Of a DNA stretch of 64,000 nucleotides, positions 16,985 to 26,366 are shown piece after piece (position 1 is the first letter of the stretch; each line of letters starts with the position of its first letter). Where the stretch lies: NCBI RefSeq assembly GCF_934668725.1, contig NZ_CAKUOF010000002.1, positions 248,001 to 312,000 of the forward strand. The letters are read 5' to 3'. Below the pieces are notes generated by a model that worked only from the letters and a program-made list of their open reading frames with translations, was not told the origin of the DNA and did not search any database. A program made the position numbers and the translations under genes. This DNA comes from an uncultured Dysgonomonas sp. Lineage in GTDB: Bacteria > Bacteroidota > Bacteroidia > Bacteroidales > Dysgonomonadaceae.

Positions 16985-17560
16985 TTCGGAAAGTATAAGT
17001 TTATGGCTTATAACGGAGATGTGGGTATTGGTACTACATCCCCTTCGGCAAAAGTCGATGTTAGAGGTCGTTTTAAGTAATAGATAATAATCAACTTGAT
17101 AATTATATATTGTTATCTGATGCTGGTGGTTATGTCAGATGGGTTTAAGAACCCGATATAAAGAAAGGATCGGGTTCACTGCTCGGATTTGATACGATCT
17201 CTAATCGATAAACTAATGGTATCTAATTTAACATTAGAAGAAGGGAACTGGATGATTTCTTTTGTAGTAACTTATTGTATGAAGAAATCGCTCGGTGTAA
17301 TATCTAATATCTACTGGGGCTTATCTACGTCAAATGCAAGCTTAGTTTCAGTTGGACAGGTGATTAGTAATCTATCTTAGGGTGTTAGTTCAACAGTATA
17401 TGGATACTGTGCTGTTTATCTGGTTTTTCCGACAACTCAAGTTATTTATTATATGTGGGGGGAAAGCTGCTAATTTAGCAAAAGGTGTAAATATCGATTA
17501 TTGAGGAGAAAGTAAAATATGGGCAATAGCGATAGGATATGAATCAAACTAATAAAATCA
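16985..17560 (+). pseudogene. Decayed third copy of a VGIGT-type secreted/fibre protein
   Basis: One frame reads FMAYNGDVGIGTTSPSAKVD, then VRGRFK and a stop at about 17079. Recognisable continuation follows in other frames (LLSDAGGYVRWV, then a stop; later VSNLTLEEGNWMISFVVTYC and GVSSTVYGYCAVYLVF) with several stops and frame changes. No start codon or signal peptide remains. It follows two intact relatives and looks like a remnant of the same kind of gene. The following 17561-17783 shows nothing further. Confidence 0.6.
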
Positions 17561-17783
17561 TTTATATTGGAAAGATTGATTAGGTGTATTTCCTTATTCT
17601 TTATCTATGAGTTTGTTGTAATTTACAAGAGTAGAAATAATTGTTCTGATTTCTATGATTTAAATAGATTTATTTTTCATTGATCTATAACTATTTGTAT
17701 TAGTATTGATGCCAAAATTGATAAGTATATCTCCGAATTTTATCTATACACTATAAACCAGTATTGATAAAATTCAGAAATTT

Positions 17784-18536
17784 ATGATTACACTTTCTTT
17801 TGACGACAAACAAATCAACATTCCTCAATCATGGGAGGACATCTGTTTAGGTAAATATGAGCGATGGTTTCGCATTGAACCTAAAACGCGAATGGAACAG
17901 ATTCAATTAGTAGCTAGCGTATGTAATATAGATGCTGATTTATTGTTGAATAATCCGACTCAGGTATTCGATACTATATTTGATATAGTGAAGTTTGTAT
18001 TTGAAGAATATAAAGGAGAGGCATTTAATCGTATTGAGATAGCAGATAAGGTGTATTCAATTTCATTCACCGAAGAGCTTACTCTTGCCGAGTGGGTGGA
18101 TATCGAATCGGTATTTGAGTCCAACTCACCATCACGCTTATCTGATATCTTGTCAATACTATGTAGACCGGTAGGTGAGCATTACGATAGTAAAAAATCG
18201 GAAAGCCGTAAAGAACTGTTTTTTAATTTGACAATGGATAAAGCCTTACCGTTACTCGCTTTTTTTTTGCAACAAAGAGAGAGATTTCAGAGCGTTTTCA
18301 ACCTTTATTCAGAGGTAAAGCAACAGGTCGACCAATATCTCCTTCTTACACGCAGTTTTGTCGAAAATGGGGATGGTATAAAATTATTGCCGATTTGGCA
18401 GAGGATAAGATTCAGATTTTTGATGAGATACTTAAAAAAAACAGTTGTTGAAGTGTTCGGGTTTCTCCTCTATCGGATAGATAAAGGACAGGCGGAGGAA
18501 GAACAAGAAAAGTTTCAGTCACAACTAAGAAGATAG
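17784..18536 (+). CDS. Orphan phage-like protein (possible tail-assembly chaperone)
   Basis: A 250-residue protein with no signal peptide and no clear enzyme motif. Its start MITLSFDDKQINIPQSWEDI and the following CLGKYERWFRI resemble small proteins encoded near tail genes in Bacteroidota prophages, where such genes precede the tape measure. The rest is helix-rich and acidic then basic (RIRFRFLMRYLKKTVVEV), ending in a charged coiled tail. No other capsid, terminase or tail genes surround it. I rate the phage link as plausible from pattern memory, not proven. It may be a leftover of an excised element, like the decayed fibre-type gene just upstream. Confidence 0.4.
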   Translation: MITLSFDDKQINIPQSWEDICLGKYERWFRIEPKTRMEQIQLVASVCNIDADLLLNNPTQVFDTIFDIVKFVFEEYKGEAFNRIEIADKVYSISFTEELTLAEWVDIESVFESNSPSRLSDILSILCRPVGEHYDSKKSESRKELFFNLTMDKALPLLAFFLQQRERFQSVFNLYSEVKQQVDQYLLLTRSFVENGDGIKLLPIWQRIRFRFLMRYLKKTVVEVFGFLLYRIDKGQAEEEQEKFQSQLRR

Positions 18537-18672
18537 TTAATTAGATCTATTTTCTTGATACATGTATAATGCAGAAGACACTAAAATCTTCTGCATTTCT
18601 TTTAAGTTATGTGAAGAAATAATATTTCGTTTTTCTGGAATGAGATATCAGAAGCTTTATTGAAGCTAATTG

Positions 18673-18728
18673 GACAAAACAAAAGGCAAAAAGAGCAAAA
18701 CCAAAACATTCATTCGCTGTTATGTTTG
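18673..18728 (+). promoter_or_regulatory. Candidate hybrid-regulator operator and susC promoter
   Basis: A 32-base sequence (18673-18704; GACAAAACAAAAGGCA then AAAAGAGCAAAACCAA) matches 28 of 32 bases at 31917-31948. Sixteen bases later lies TATGTTTG (18721-18728), an exact -7 element, with no -33 TTTG, as expected for an activator-dependent promoter. The susC mRNA would then begin near 18735 and carry a ~380-base leader that includes the (AC) tract. Nothing else is seen in 18537-18672. Confidence 0.65.
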
Positions 18729-18842
18729 TATTTAATTAAGTTAATCTTTATTAAGTATAACAGTTATGGGCAAAGCTAAACATATTGCTTTTATAATGTA
18801 TCAAATTTGTCTCTTTAGATTTGGTAGTTATACTTATTTTGC

Positions 18843-18904
<62 letters not shown>

Positions 18905-19113
18905 CGCGCGTGTCAAGATACTGAAAATAGACCGATTAACCAAATGTTTGCATGGGAAAGTAACAGATTATTTGTGGCTGAAGAATGTCTGTTTTATACT
19001 GTTTTTCTCCTTCTTCCACCGGAGGGAACGTAGCCTGTTTTGTCTTCTCTGTCTAAATATGAAAAAACCGATCTGAATATTCAATAAAACAACACTTTAA
19101 ATCTATATGTAAA

Positions 19114-22100
19114 ATGAAACATTCCTCACAAAAAAAGTATTTAAGAAAAGTATTTTCGCAAAGGATACTCTTCTTGTTATTATTAGGGTTTGTATCAATA
19201 GCCTCAGTTCACGCTCAGATAACAATCAGTGGAACGGTTACAGATACCAAGAACGAACCGATGATAGGTATCAGTGTCGTTGTTAAAAACTCGACCAAAG
19301 GTACAGTAACTGATCTTGATGGGAAGTATACAATAACTGTTCCCGATAGTAAATCGGTATTGGTATTTTCATTTATCAGTTATAAAACACAGGAAATAAC
19401 AGTCGGATCCCAAAGAGTTATTAATGTGCGTCTGGAAGATGCTTCCGCTGCACTCGATGAAGTGGTTGTGGTAGGTTATGGTACACAAAAGAAAAGTGAT
19501 TTAACAGGAGGTGTAAGTACAATATCGTCTGATAAAATTGCAAAAATACCGGCGGTGAGTTTGGGACAGCGTTTACAAGGGCAAATAGCGGGATTAAACG
19601 TTACCAGTTCTAATAATAAACCCGGCGAAGATGCAACATTCAGGGTGAGAGGCGAGAAATCTCTCTCGGGAGGAAACAATCCTCTAATTATTTTAGATGG
19701 TATACCCTTTAACGGTAATATTACCGAAATAGATCAAAACAGTGTCGACAATATATCGGTATTGCGAGACGCATCTTCGGCTGCTATTTACGGATCTCGA
19801 GCAGCTAACGGAGTAATACTTATAACCACTAAAAAAGGAAAAGTAGGTAAACCTATTGTACGTTACAATGGGTATGTGGGTTTTCAACAAGCAGAATGGT
19901 TACCCGATTTGAGGAATGGTGACGAGTATATCCAGCTATTGAAAGATTTTCGAAAAGATATAGGTGATAAACAATGGGATAATCCTAAGGCATGGTTGCA
20001 ACTTTCGCTGGTGGATAATTTCGAGAACCGCAAAGAAACAGATTGGAATAAAGAATTGTTCAGAACAGCTCTTCAGCAAGAACATCAGGTGAGCCTATCG
20101 GGAGCAACCGATGCTACTAATTACTATGTGTCTCTATCGTATTCCGATCAGGATGGAATTGTAAAATATACAGGTTATAAAAAATATGCAGTAACTTCCA
20201 ATATCAACCAGAAAATAGGTAGTTGGCTTAATGTTGGTGCAAATATCCAATTGTTGGAAAGAGATAGGAGCGGAAAATCACCCAACTTTGCGTATGGATT
20301 CAGAATGTCGCCTTACGGAGATGTAAGGGACGAAAACGGCAGGTATGTACGTTATCCGATGAATCCCGAAACAATGTATTACAGTCCTTTTGCCGATCAG
20401 GATGCAATTTTGGATGATGTTTCGAGAGCGGCATATACCAATGCATATGCTGATATTAAACTGCCTGTAAAAGGATTATCATATCGTGCCAATTTCGGCT
20501 ATTCGTATCGCCACAGAGAAGAAGGAAGTTACTACGGTTCTACTACTATGACAGGTGAGCCTGTAGGAGGATCGGCCTCTATAACCAATACCAGTTATGG
20601 AGATTGGACATGGGAAAATATTGTTCGCTATGATAACAATTGGGGAAAACACCATCTTGATTTAACGGGGTTGTACAGTGCCCAAAAAACATATACAAAT
20701 AACCAAAAATCGGCTGGAGAAGGTTTTCTTTCGGATGCTAACGGCTATCATAATATAGGTATGGCTCAAGGTAAGAAAACCATATCTTCGAGTAAAGAGG
20801 AAACAGCTCTTTTATCGTGGATGGGACGTGCCAATTATTCGTACGATAGGCGTTATTTATTGACCTTGACTGCCCGTCGCGATGGATACTCTGCGTTTGG
20901 AGATAATAACAAATGGGCTTTGTTTCCATCTGTAGCAGGTGCTTGGGTAATAAGTGAAGAATCATTTTTTCAGAATTGGAATTTGAAGCAACTTGAGTTT
21001 CTGAAGTTTAGAATGTCGTACGGCTCGAATGGTAATCAGGCGGTAAGTGCCTATCAAACCAAAACAAAGCTGGCTCAACGCGATTATATATATGGTAACG
21101 ATGCCGAATTTGCAGGAGGATTAGTTGCAAATTTCACTAAAGGGAATCCAAATCTAAAATGGGAAACCTCTTATTCATTCAATGTCGGAGTCGATTTTAA
21201 TCTGTTTGATAATCGTTTGAGCGGATCGTTCGACTATTATGACACACGAACCAAAGACCTATTGATGAATCGTTCGGTCCCGGTTATGAACGGTTACACG
21301 ACCATGATGGATAATGTGGGTAAAACTAAAAATACAGGTTTTGATTTGACCCTTAACTCTGTAAATGTAAAAACAGATGGTTTCCAATGGAGTTCAACCT
21401 TTGTACTTTCGGGAAACTGGAGTAAAATCGTAGCCTTGAAAGAGGACGGAAAAGATGATATTAGCAATAGATGGTTTATAGGGCAGCCCATCCGTGTGTA
21501 TTACGACTATAAGGTAGTAGGTATATGGCAGGAAAGTGAGCGCGAAGCAGCAGCTAAATACAAAGCTGTACCCGGAGATGCCAAGCTATTGGATAAGGAT
21601 GATAGCGGTACGATTACTGCCGATGACCGTGTAATAATAGGGTCAAAACTTCCGGTCTGGACAGCAGGGCTTACCAATACATTTATGTATAAAAACTGGT
21701 CGTTGTCGGTATTCCTGAACGGAGTATTTGACGTAACTAAAGAAAATGAAACTGTAAAATTTGAACGCCAGCTATTCAATAAGAATGTAAATTATATCAA
21801 TAATATAAATTACTGGACACCCGAAAACGGCTCTAACGAATATACCCGCTTGGGATACAACGAAACCAAACATACGTTTTATACGAAGGCTTCCTTTGTA
21901 AGGATTCAGGATGTAAATCTGGCATATCAGTTTCCACAGCAAATGATAAAAAAAATAGGTCTTGAGGCTTTAACCACTTACGTAAACGGGCGTAATTTGT
22001 ATACCTTCTCGGGAGCAAAGAAGTTTACCACCAATATCGAACAAGATAAATATAGTCTCGATGCTTCGGGGTATCCTACCCAGCGAGTATTTATTATAGG

Positions 22101-22119
22101 AGTAAATGTAACTTTCTAA
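19114..22119 (+). CDS. susC: SusC-like TonB-dependent glycan importer
   Basis: A 1001-residue outer-membrane importer. Order: signal peptide (1-34, cut before QITIS), carboxypeptidase-D-like regulatory domain (about 36-113) with ISGTVTDTKNEPMIGISVVV and GTVTDLDGKYTI, the SusC-type link LDEVVVVGYGTQKKSDLTGG, then plug (about 125-235) with LIILDGIPF, ILRDASSAAIYGSRAANGVI-like motif, and a large barrel ending VNVTF. SusC transports oligosaccharides bound by its lid SusD, whose gene follows 12 bases later. It is likely controlled by the hybrid sensor at 27719 through the operator at 18673. Substrate is not readable from the sequence; the hydrolases at 32027-38431 hint at a uronic-acid, fucose and hexosamine containing glycan. 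Confidence 0.95.
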   Translation: MKHSSQKKYLRKVFSQRILFLLLLGFVSIASVHAQITISGTVTDTKNEPMIGISVVVKNSTKGTVTDLDGKYTITVPDSKSVLVFSFISYKTQEITVGSQRVINVRLEDASAALDEVVVVGYGTQKKSDLTGGVSTISSDKIAKIPAVSLGQRLQGQIAGLNVTSSNNKPGEDATFRVRGEKSLSGGNNPLIILDGIPFNGNITEIDQNSVDNISVLRDASSAAIYGSRAANGVILITTKKGKVGKPIVRYNGYVGFQQAEWLPDLRNGDEYIQLLKDFRKDIGDKQWDNPKAWLQLSLVDNFENRKETDWNKELFRTALQQEHQVSLSGATDATNYYVSLSYSDQDGIVKYTGYKKYAVTSNINQKIGSWLNVGANIQLLERDRSGKSPNFAYGFRMSPYGDVRDENGRYVRYPMNPETMYYSPFADQDAILDDVSRAAYTNAYADIKLPVKGLSYRANFGYSYRHREEGSYYGSTTMTGEPVGGSASITNTSYGDWTWENIVRYDNNWGKHHLDLTGLYSAQKTYTNNQKSAGEGFLSDANGYHNIGMAQGKKTISSSKEETALLSWMGRANYSYDRRYLLTLTARRDGYSAFGDNNKWALFPSVAGAWVISEESFFQNWNLKQLEFLKFRMSYGSNGNQAVSAYQTKTKLAQRDYIYGNDAEFAGGLVANFTKGNPNLKWETSYSFNVGVDFNLFDNRLSGSFDYYDTRTKDLLMNRSVPVMNGYTTMMDNVGKTKNTGFDLTLNSVNVKTDGFQWSSTFVLSGNWSKIVALKEDGKDDISNRWFIGQPIRVYYDYKVVGIWQESEREAAAKYKAVPGDAKLLDKDDSGTITADDRVIIGSKLPVWTAGLTNTFMYKNWSLSVFLNGVFDVTKENETVKFERQLFNKNVNYINNINYWTPENGSNEYTRLGYNETKHTFYTKASFVRIQDVNLAYQFPQQMIKKIGLEALTTYVNGRNLYTFSGAKKFTTNIEQDKYSLDASGYPTQRVFIIGVNVTF

Positions 22120-22131
22120 ACAGCCATTATC

Positions 22132-23727
22132 ATGAAAAAATATATATCAGCAATTTTATTAGCTCTTGTATTGTGTAGTGCATGCAGCGAAAGCTTTTTG
22201 GACGAAAATCCCAAGAACTTCGAGAGTGCCGAACAGACATACAAGACAACCAAAGGCTTTAATGCCGCACTGAACGGTTTGCATGCGTATGCAAGGCTTG
22301 AGTTTGAAACCTGGAACGATAATATTATCGCACAAGGAGCCTGTGCCTATGAAGTATTGCAGGGCGGATTGGATGTATGCTATGTAAACAATGTGGATGG
22401 AACTTTGCAACCCTTCCAAAAGTATACATTTGATGCAACCAACAGTTATATTGCCAATAGATGGAAGTGGGCTTACGGGTTAATAACCAATGCCAATATG
22501 ATGATTAATTATGCAGAAAAGGGAGATGTAGCTTGGGTTAAGAATACCGATAAAACATTTTTCCAAGCTAATGCGCGTTTTTTTAGAGCTTATGCTTACC
22601 GCTATCTAACCTATTTATATGGTGATGTGCCTTGGGTAGATAAAGTGGAGGATAATTACAGAGTTGATTTTGAAAGAACCCCAAAAGCACAAGTGCTTGC
22701 TAGAATGATTGAAGACTTGGAGTTTGCAGCAAAATATCTGCCTGAAAATCCCGGAGACGTAAAAGATGGGGAACTGACAAAATGGGCTGCTCTTCATATG
22801 TTGAGCGAGATCAGTATTTTTGCAGGCGATTATAAGAAAGCTCAAACCGCAGCTTTAGAAGTAATCAATTCACCTTATTTTAAACTGATGGATACACGTT
22901 TCGGTAAAAATGCTTCACAAGCAGGTGATCCGTTTGCCGATATGTTCCTTGAGAAAAATCAAAACCGTAAAGCAGGTAATTTAGAATCTATATGGGTTGT
23001 ACAGGCAGAATACAATGTAACAGGAGGTAGTACGGCCTATAACGATTGGACTCGCCGCGCATGGGTTCCGGCTTATTACAGTATTCCCGGTTTTATGATA
23101 ACTCAGGAGTATGGAGGACGAGGTTTAGGGCAGATACGCCCCATCGATTATATCTTTAATAGCTATGAAACTAAGGATATGAGAAACTCAATCTATAATA
23201 TTCGCCGCGAGTTTATATACAACGATCCAAAGAATACCGAACTATTTGGTAAGAAACATACCATTACCGAGGATAATATGGATAGGGGATATATGTTTCC
23301 GACCACTACCAAATTTGATTATATGCCCGAAAATGATCCGACTTATGCCGGTAATCAGAAAGATAAAATACGATTTCGACTTGCCGAAACATATCTTTTG
23401 TTGGCAGAGGCTTATCTTGCCGATAATCAAGCTTCAAAAGCTGTTGATGCCATAAATAAGGTTAGGGAAAGGGCTGGAGCTACACTTGCTAAAGCGGCAG
23501 AGGTGAATATGGATTATCTGCTGGATGAAAGATCAAGAGAATTGTTAGGTGAAGAGATGAGGCGTTTTACATTGGTACGTACAGGTAAATTGATAGAAAG
23601 AACAAAGAAATACAATTCTAAGTCGGCATCTACCATAAAAGATTATCATGTTCTTTGGCCTGTACCACAAGGTGTAATTGATGCCAACTCGGGATTGAAA
23701 TGGGAAAATAATCCAGGATATAATTAA
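22132..23727 (+). CDS. susD: SusD-like glycan-binding lipoprotein
   Basis: A 531-residue surface lipoprotein with lipobox LCSAC (lipid Cys18), then CSESFLDENPKNFES, the usual SusD start. The TPR-like helical region is visible (RFFRAYAYRYLTYLYGDVPW, a family signature, about 150-169) and so is the C-terminal RagB/SusD part with RLAETYLLLAEAYL, AVDAINKVRERAG, LLDERSRELLGEE and the ending WENNPGYN. It forms the hinged lid over SusC and captures the glycan. It is co-transcribed with susC and ended by the stem-loop at 23861. No separate surface glycan-binding protein (SusE/F-type) follows, which is unusual but not rare. Confidence 0.94.
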   Translation: MKKYISAILLALVLCSACSESFLDENPKNFESAEQTYKTTKGFNAALNGLHAYARLEFETWNDNIIAQGACAYEVLQGGLDVCYVNNVDGTLQPFQKYTFDATNSYIANRWKWAYGLITNANMMINYAEKGDVAWVKNTDKTFFQANARFFRAYAYRYLTYLYGDVPWVDKVEDNYRVDFERTPKAQVLARMIEDLEFAAKYLPENPGDVKDGELTKWAALHMLSEISIFAGDYKKAQTAALEVINSPYFKLMDTRFGKNASQAGDPFADMFLEKNQNRKAGNLESIWVVQAEYNVTGGSTAYNDWTRRAWVPAYYSIPGFMITQEYGGRGLGQIRPIDYIFNSYETKDMRNSIYNIRREFIYNDPKNTELFGKKHTITEDNMDRGYMFPTTTKFDYMPENDPTYAGNQKDKIRFRLAETYLLLAEAYLADNQASKAVDAINKVRERAGATLAKAAEVNMDYLLDERSRELLGEEMRRFTLVRTGKLIERTKKYNSKSASTIKDYHVLWPVPQGVIDANSGLKWENNPGYN

Positions 23728-23860
23728 TAAAGAAATATTATTTTATAACTAATCCTTCATAAAAATGGTCTCTAAGAATATTTATTACTATATTTATTTC
23801 TTTAAACAAGCTTTAGTTATAACAAAATAATATAAAGGATATTTTTGATTTACGACTGAA

Positions 23861-23908
23861 ATAAGGAGATATTTCAATTTAATTTATTGAATAATCTCCT
23901 TATTTTTG
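23861..23908 (+). terminator. Intrinsic terminator of susCD
   Basis: ATAAGGAGAT (23861-23870) pairs with ATCTCCTTAT (23894-23903), with extra inner pairing and a TTTTT tail. The tail also spells TATTTTTG (23901-23908), a possible -7 element for the threonine genes. Confidence 0.8.
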
Positions 23909-24022
23909 TTAAACCTTAAGTCATGACAGAATGCCTGACCGTAAACCTCTGTTATACTTATGTTTATTCAAAGTAATGGAAAGGTTTTCGGCCTTTAAAT
24001 ATTCACTCTAAGTAGTAAAAAC

Positions 24023-25210
24023 ATGTACGGAAAATTTCAAGAATTCTTACAGAAAGAATTAACATCAATCGAAGAACAAGGACTATTTAAAAAAGAAAGA
24101 ATTATCACATCCGCTCAAAATGCACAGATAAAAGTACAAACAGGGCAGGAAGTACTCAACTTTTGTGCGAATAACTATTTGGGTTTATCGGATAATCAGG
24201 AGTTGATTGATGCAGCAAAAGACGCATTGGATAAGCGTGGCTTTGGGATGTCATCCGTCCGTTTTATCTGTGGAACTCAAGACATACACAAAGGGTTGGA
24301 AGCAAAAATCTCCAAGTTTTTCGGAACAGAAGATGCCATTCTTTATGCAGCCTGCTTTGATGCCAACGGCGGAGTGTTTGAGCCCTTGTTGGGAGAAGAA
24401 GATGCTATTATCTCGGATGCCTTGAATCATGCATCTATCATTGACGGAGTACGTCTGTGTAAAGCTAAAAGATACCGCTATGCCAATGCCAATATGGAGG
24501 AGTTGGAAGAATGCCTCAAACAATCACAATCGCAACGTTTCCGTATAATAGTTACAGACGGAGTATTCTCTATGGATGGAAATGTAGCCCCACTTGATAA
24601 AATAATGGAACTTGCCGACAAATATCAAGCTTTGGTAATGATAGACGAAAGTCATTCAGCCGGAGTGGTAGGCAAAACAGGACGGGGGGTGACCGAATTA
24701 TATAATTGCAAGGGAAAAGCAGATATTATAACCGGAACTTTAGGCAAAGCTTTTGGTGGAGCTATCGGAGGATTTACGACAGGAAAAAAAGAGATAATCA
24801 GTATGTTGCGTCAACGCTCACGCCCTTATTTATTTTCGAACTCTATCCCTCCCATGATTGCCGGTGCAGGTATACGTATGTTTGAAATGATGGACGAAAG
24901 TAACGACCGTCAGGATAAACTTCATGCCAATGTCGATTATTTTGTATCTAATATGCAGGCCGCAGGATTCGATATAAAACCTACTCAGTCTGCCATTTGC
25001 GCTGTGATGTTATATGATGCCAAGCTTTCGCAACAAGTAGCTGCTAAGCTTTTGGACGAAGGTATTTATGTAACAGGGTTTTATTATCCTGTAGTACCTA
25101 AAGGTGAAGCGCGCATACGGGTACAATTATCGGCAGCACACAAAAGAGAGCATCTCGAAAAATGTATTGCGGCATTTACCAAAGTGGGTAAAGAACTTGG
25201 AGTGATTTAA
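24023..25210 (+). CDS. kbl: 2-amino-3-ketobutyrate CoA ligase (glycine C-acetyltransferase)
   Basis: A 395-residue PLP enzyme of the alpha-oxoamine synthase family. It cleaves 2-amino-3-ketobutyrate with CoA to glycine and acetyl-CoA. Visible motifs are NFCANNYLGLS, GFGMSSVRFICGTQDIHK, DALNHASIIDG, VMIDESHSAGVVGKTGRG and the PLP-lysine motif TGTLGKAFGGAIGG. Length is normal for Kbl. The threonine dehydrogenase gene follows 29 bases later, so the pair makes the two-step threonine to glycine route. The operon is a housekeeping unit sitting between susCD and the rest of the glycan locus. Confidence 0.95.
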   Translation: MYGKFQEFLQKELTSIEEQGLFKKERIITSAQNAQIKVQTGQEVLNFCANNYLGLSDNQELIDAAKDALDKRGFGMSSVRFICGTQDIHKGLEAKISKFFGTEDAILYAACFDANGGVFEPLLGEEDAIISDALNHASIIDGVRLCKAKRYRYANANMEELEECLKQSQSQRFRIIVTDGVFSMDGNVAPLDKIMELADKYQALVMIDESHSAGVVGKTGRGVTELYNCKGKADIITGTLGKAFGGAIGGFTTGKKEIISMLRQRSRPYLFSNSIPPMIAGAGIRMFEMMDESNDRQDKLHANVDYFVSNMQAAGFDIKPTQSAICAVMLYDAKLSQQVAAKLLDEGIYVTGFYYPVVPKGEARIRVQLSAAHKREHLEKCIAAFTKVGKELGVI

Positions 25211-25239
25211 GGCAATAAATCTTATATTATTGAAAAACG

Positions 25240-26184
25240 ATGAAAAAAATACTTTTTACGGGTTGTGGAGGACAAATTGGTTCGGAGCTAACTTTAGCAT
25301 TTCGTAAACTATATGGAAACGAAAATATTATTGCTTCAGATTTATCGACTAAAGTATGTCCGGACTTATTAAACAGCGGACCTTTTGTTCAACTGGATGT
25401 GTTGGATGCCAAAGCCCTGGGGGAAACTATCGACAAATATAAAGTTGACGGCATAGTACATCTGGCAGCTATACTTTCTGCTGTGGGTGAAAAAAAACCA
25501 CAATTAGCTTGGAATGTCAATATCAATGGAACGGTAAATGTTTTCGAAGTAGCACGTGAGAAAAAATTGAAGCGGGTACTAGTTCCCAGTTCTATTGCAG
25601 CTTTCGGTCCTGATACACCGCGAACCATGACGCCTCAGAAAACGATACTTCATCCGACTACCATGTATGGAGTGACTAAGGTTGCTCTCGAACTGTTGGG
25701 CGATTATTATAACCTTAAATATGATATGGATATCAGAGGATTGAGATATCCGGGAGTAATAAGTCACAAAACCCAACCGGGAGGAGGTACAACCGACTAT
25801 GCTGTAGCCATCTATTTTGATGCTGTAAAGAAAGGTTCGTATGAGTGTTTCTTAAAAGAAGATACCATGTTGCCGATGATTTATATGCCCGATTGTCTGA
25901 AAGCAACAATTGATTTGTTTCAAGCCGATAAATCGCGTTTACAAAATGCAACAGGATATAATTTGGCGGCTTTTAGTGTAACCCCTAAAGAAATAACAGA
26001 GTCGATACAAAAAGTTATTCCCGGTTTCAAAATATCTTATTCTCCCGATTACAGGCAAGAGATTGCCGATTCGTGGCCCGACAGTATTGATGATAAAGAG
26101 GCTAGGGCTGAGTGGGACTGGAAGCCTGATTATGATTTGGATTCTATGACTGTGGATATTATAAAAGAGATTCGGTTAAAATAA
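25240..26184 (+). CDS. L-threonine 3-dehydrogenase, short-chain (epimerase-like) type
   Basis: A 314-residue NAD-dependent enzyme of the extended SDR family. The Rossmann motif is GCGGQIGSEL (about 8-17). DLLNSGPFVQLDVLDA follows, then VHLAAILSA.GE, PSSIAAFGPDTPR and the catalytic Tyr-Lys pair in TMYGVTKVALELLGDYY. This is the bacterial SDR-type threonine dehydrogenase that yields 2-amino-3-ketobutyrate, the substrate of the Kbl enzyme encoded directly upstream. Gene order and spacing support a threonine degradation operon. A terminator at 26210 closes it. Confidence 0.92.
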   Translation: MKKILFTGCGGQIGSELTLAFRKLYGNENIIASDLSTKVCPDLLNSGPFVQLDVLDAKALGETIDKYKVDGIVHLAAILSAVGEKKPQLAWNVNINGTVNVFEVAREKKLKRVLVPSSIAAFGPDTPRTMTPQKTILHPTTMYGVTKVALELLGDYYNLKYDMDIRGLRYPGVISHKTQPGGGTTDYAVAIYFDAVKKGSYECFLKEDTMLPMIYMPDCLKATIDLFQADKSRLQNATGYNLAAFSVTPKEITESIQKVIPGFKISYSPDYRQEIADSWPDSIDDKEARAEWDWKPDYDLDSMTVDIIKEIRLK

Positions 26185-26209
26185 GGTTTAGCTTTTATTC
26201 TATAAAATA

Positions 26210-26246
26210 AGGAGTATACTCAATTATTGGGTATACTTCTTTTTTT
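26210..26246 (+). terminator. Intrinsic terminator after threonine operon
   Basis: GGAGTATACTC (26211-26221), loop AATTATT, GGGTATACTTCT, then seven T. Stem includes G-U pairs. Confidence 0.85.
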
Positions 26247-26366
26247 GTAGAAGTTTTTTGTGAGAGATTCTCTGTATCTTTGTATCATAGAAGTTGTTTT
26301 GATATTTAATAAGGGATTGTAAAATCATTTCTTCGCCAACTAATTTTATATCGTATATAAAGTGTT

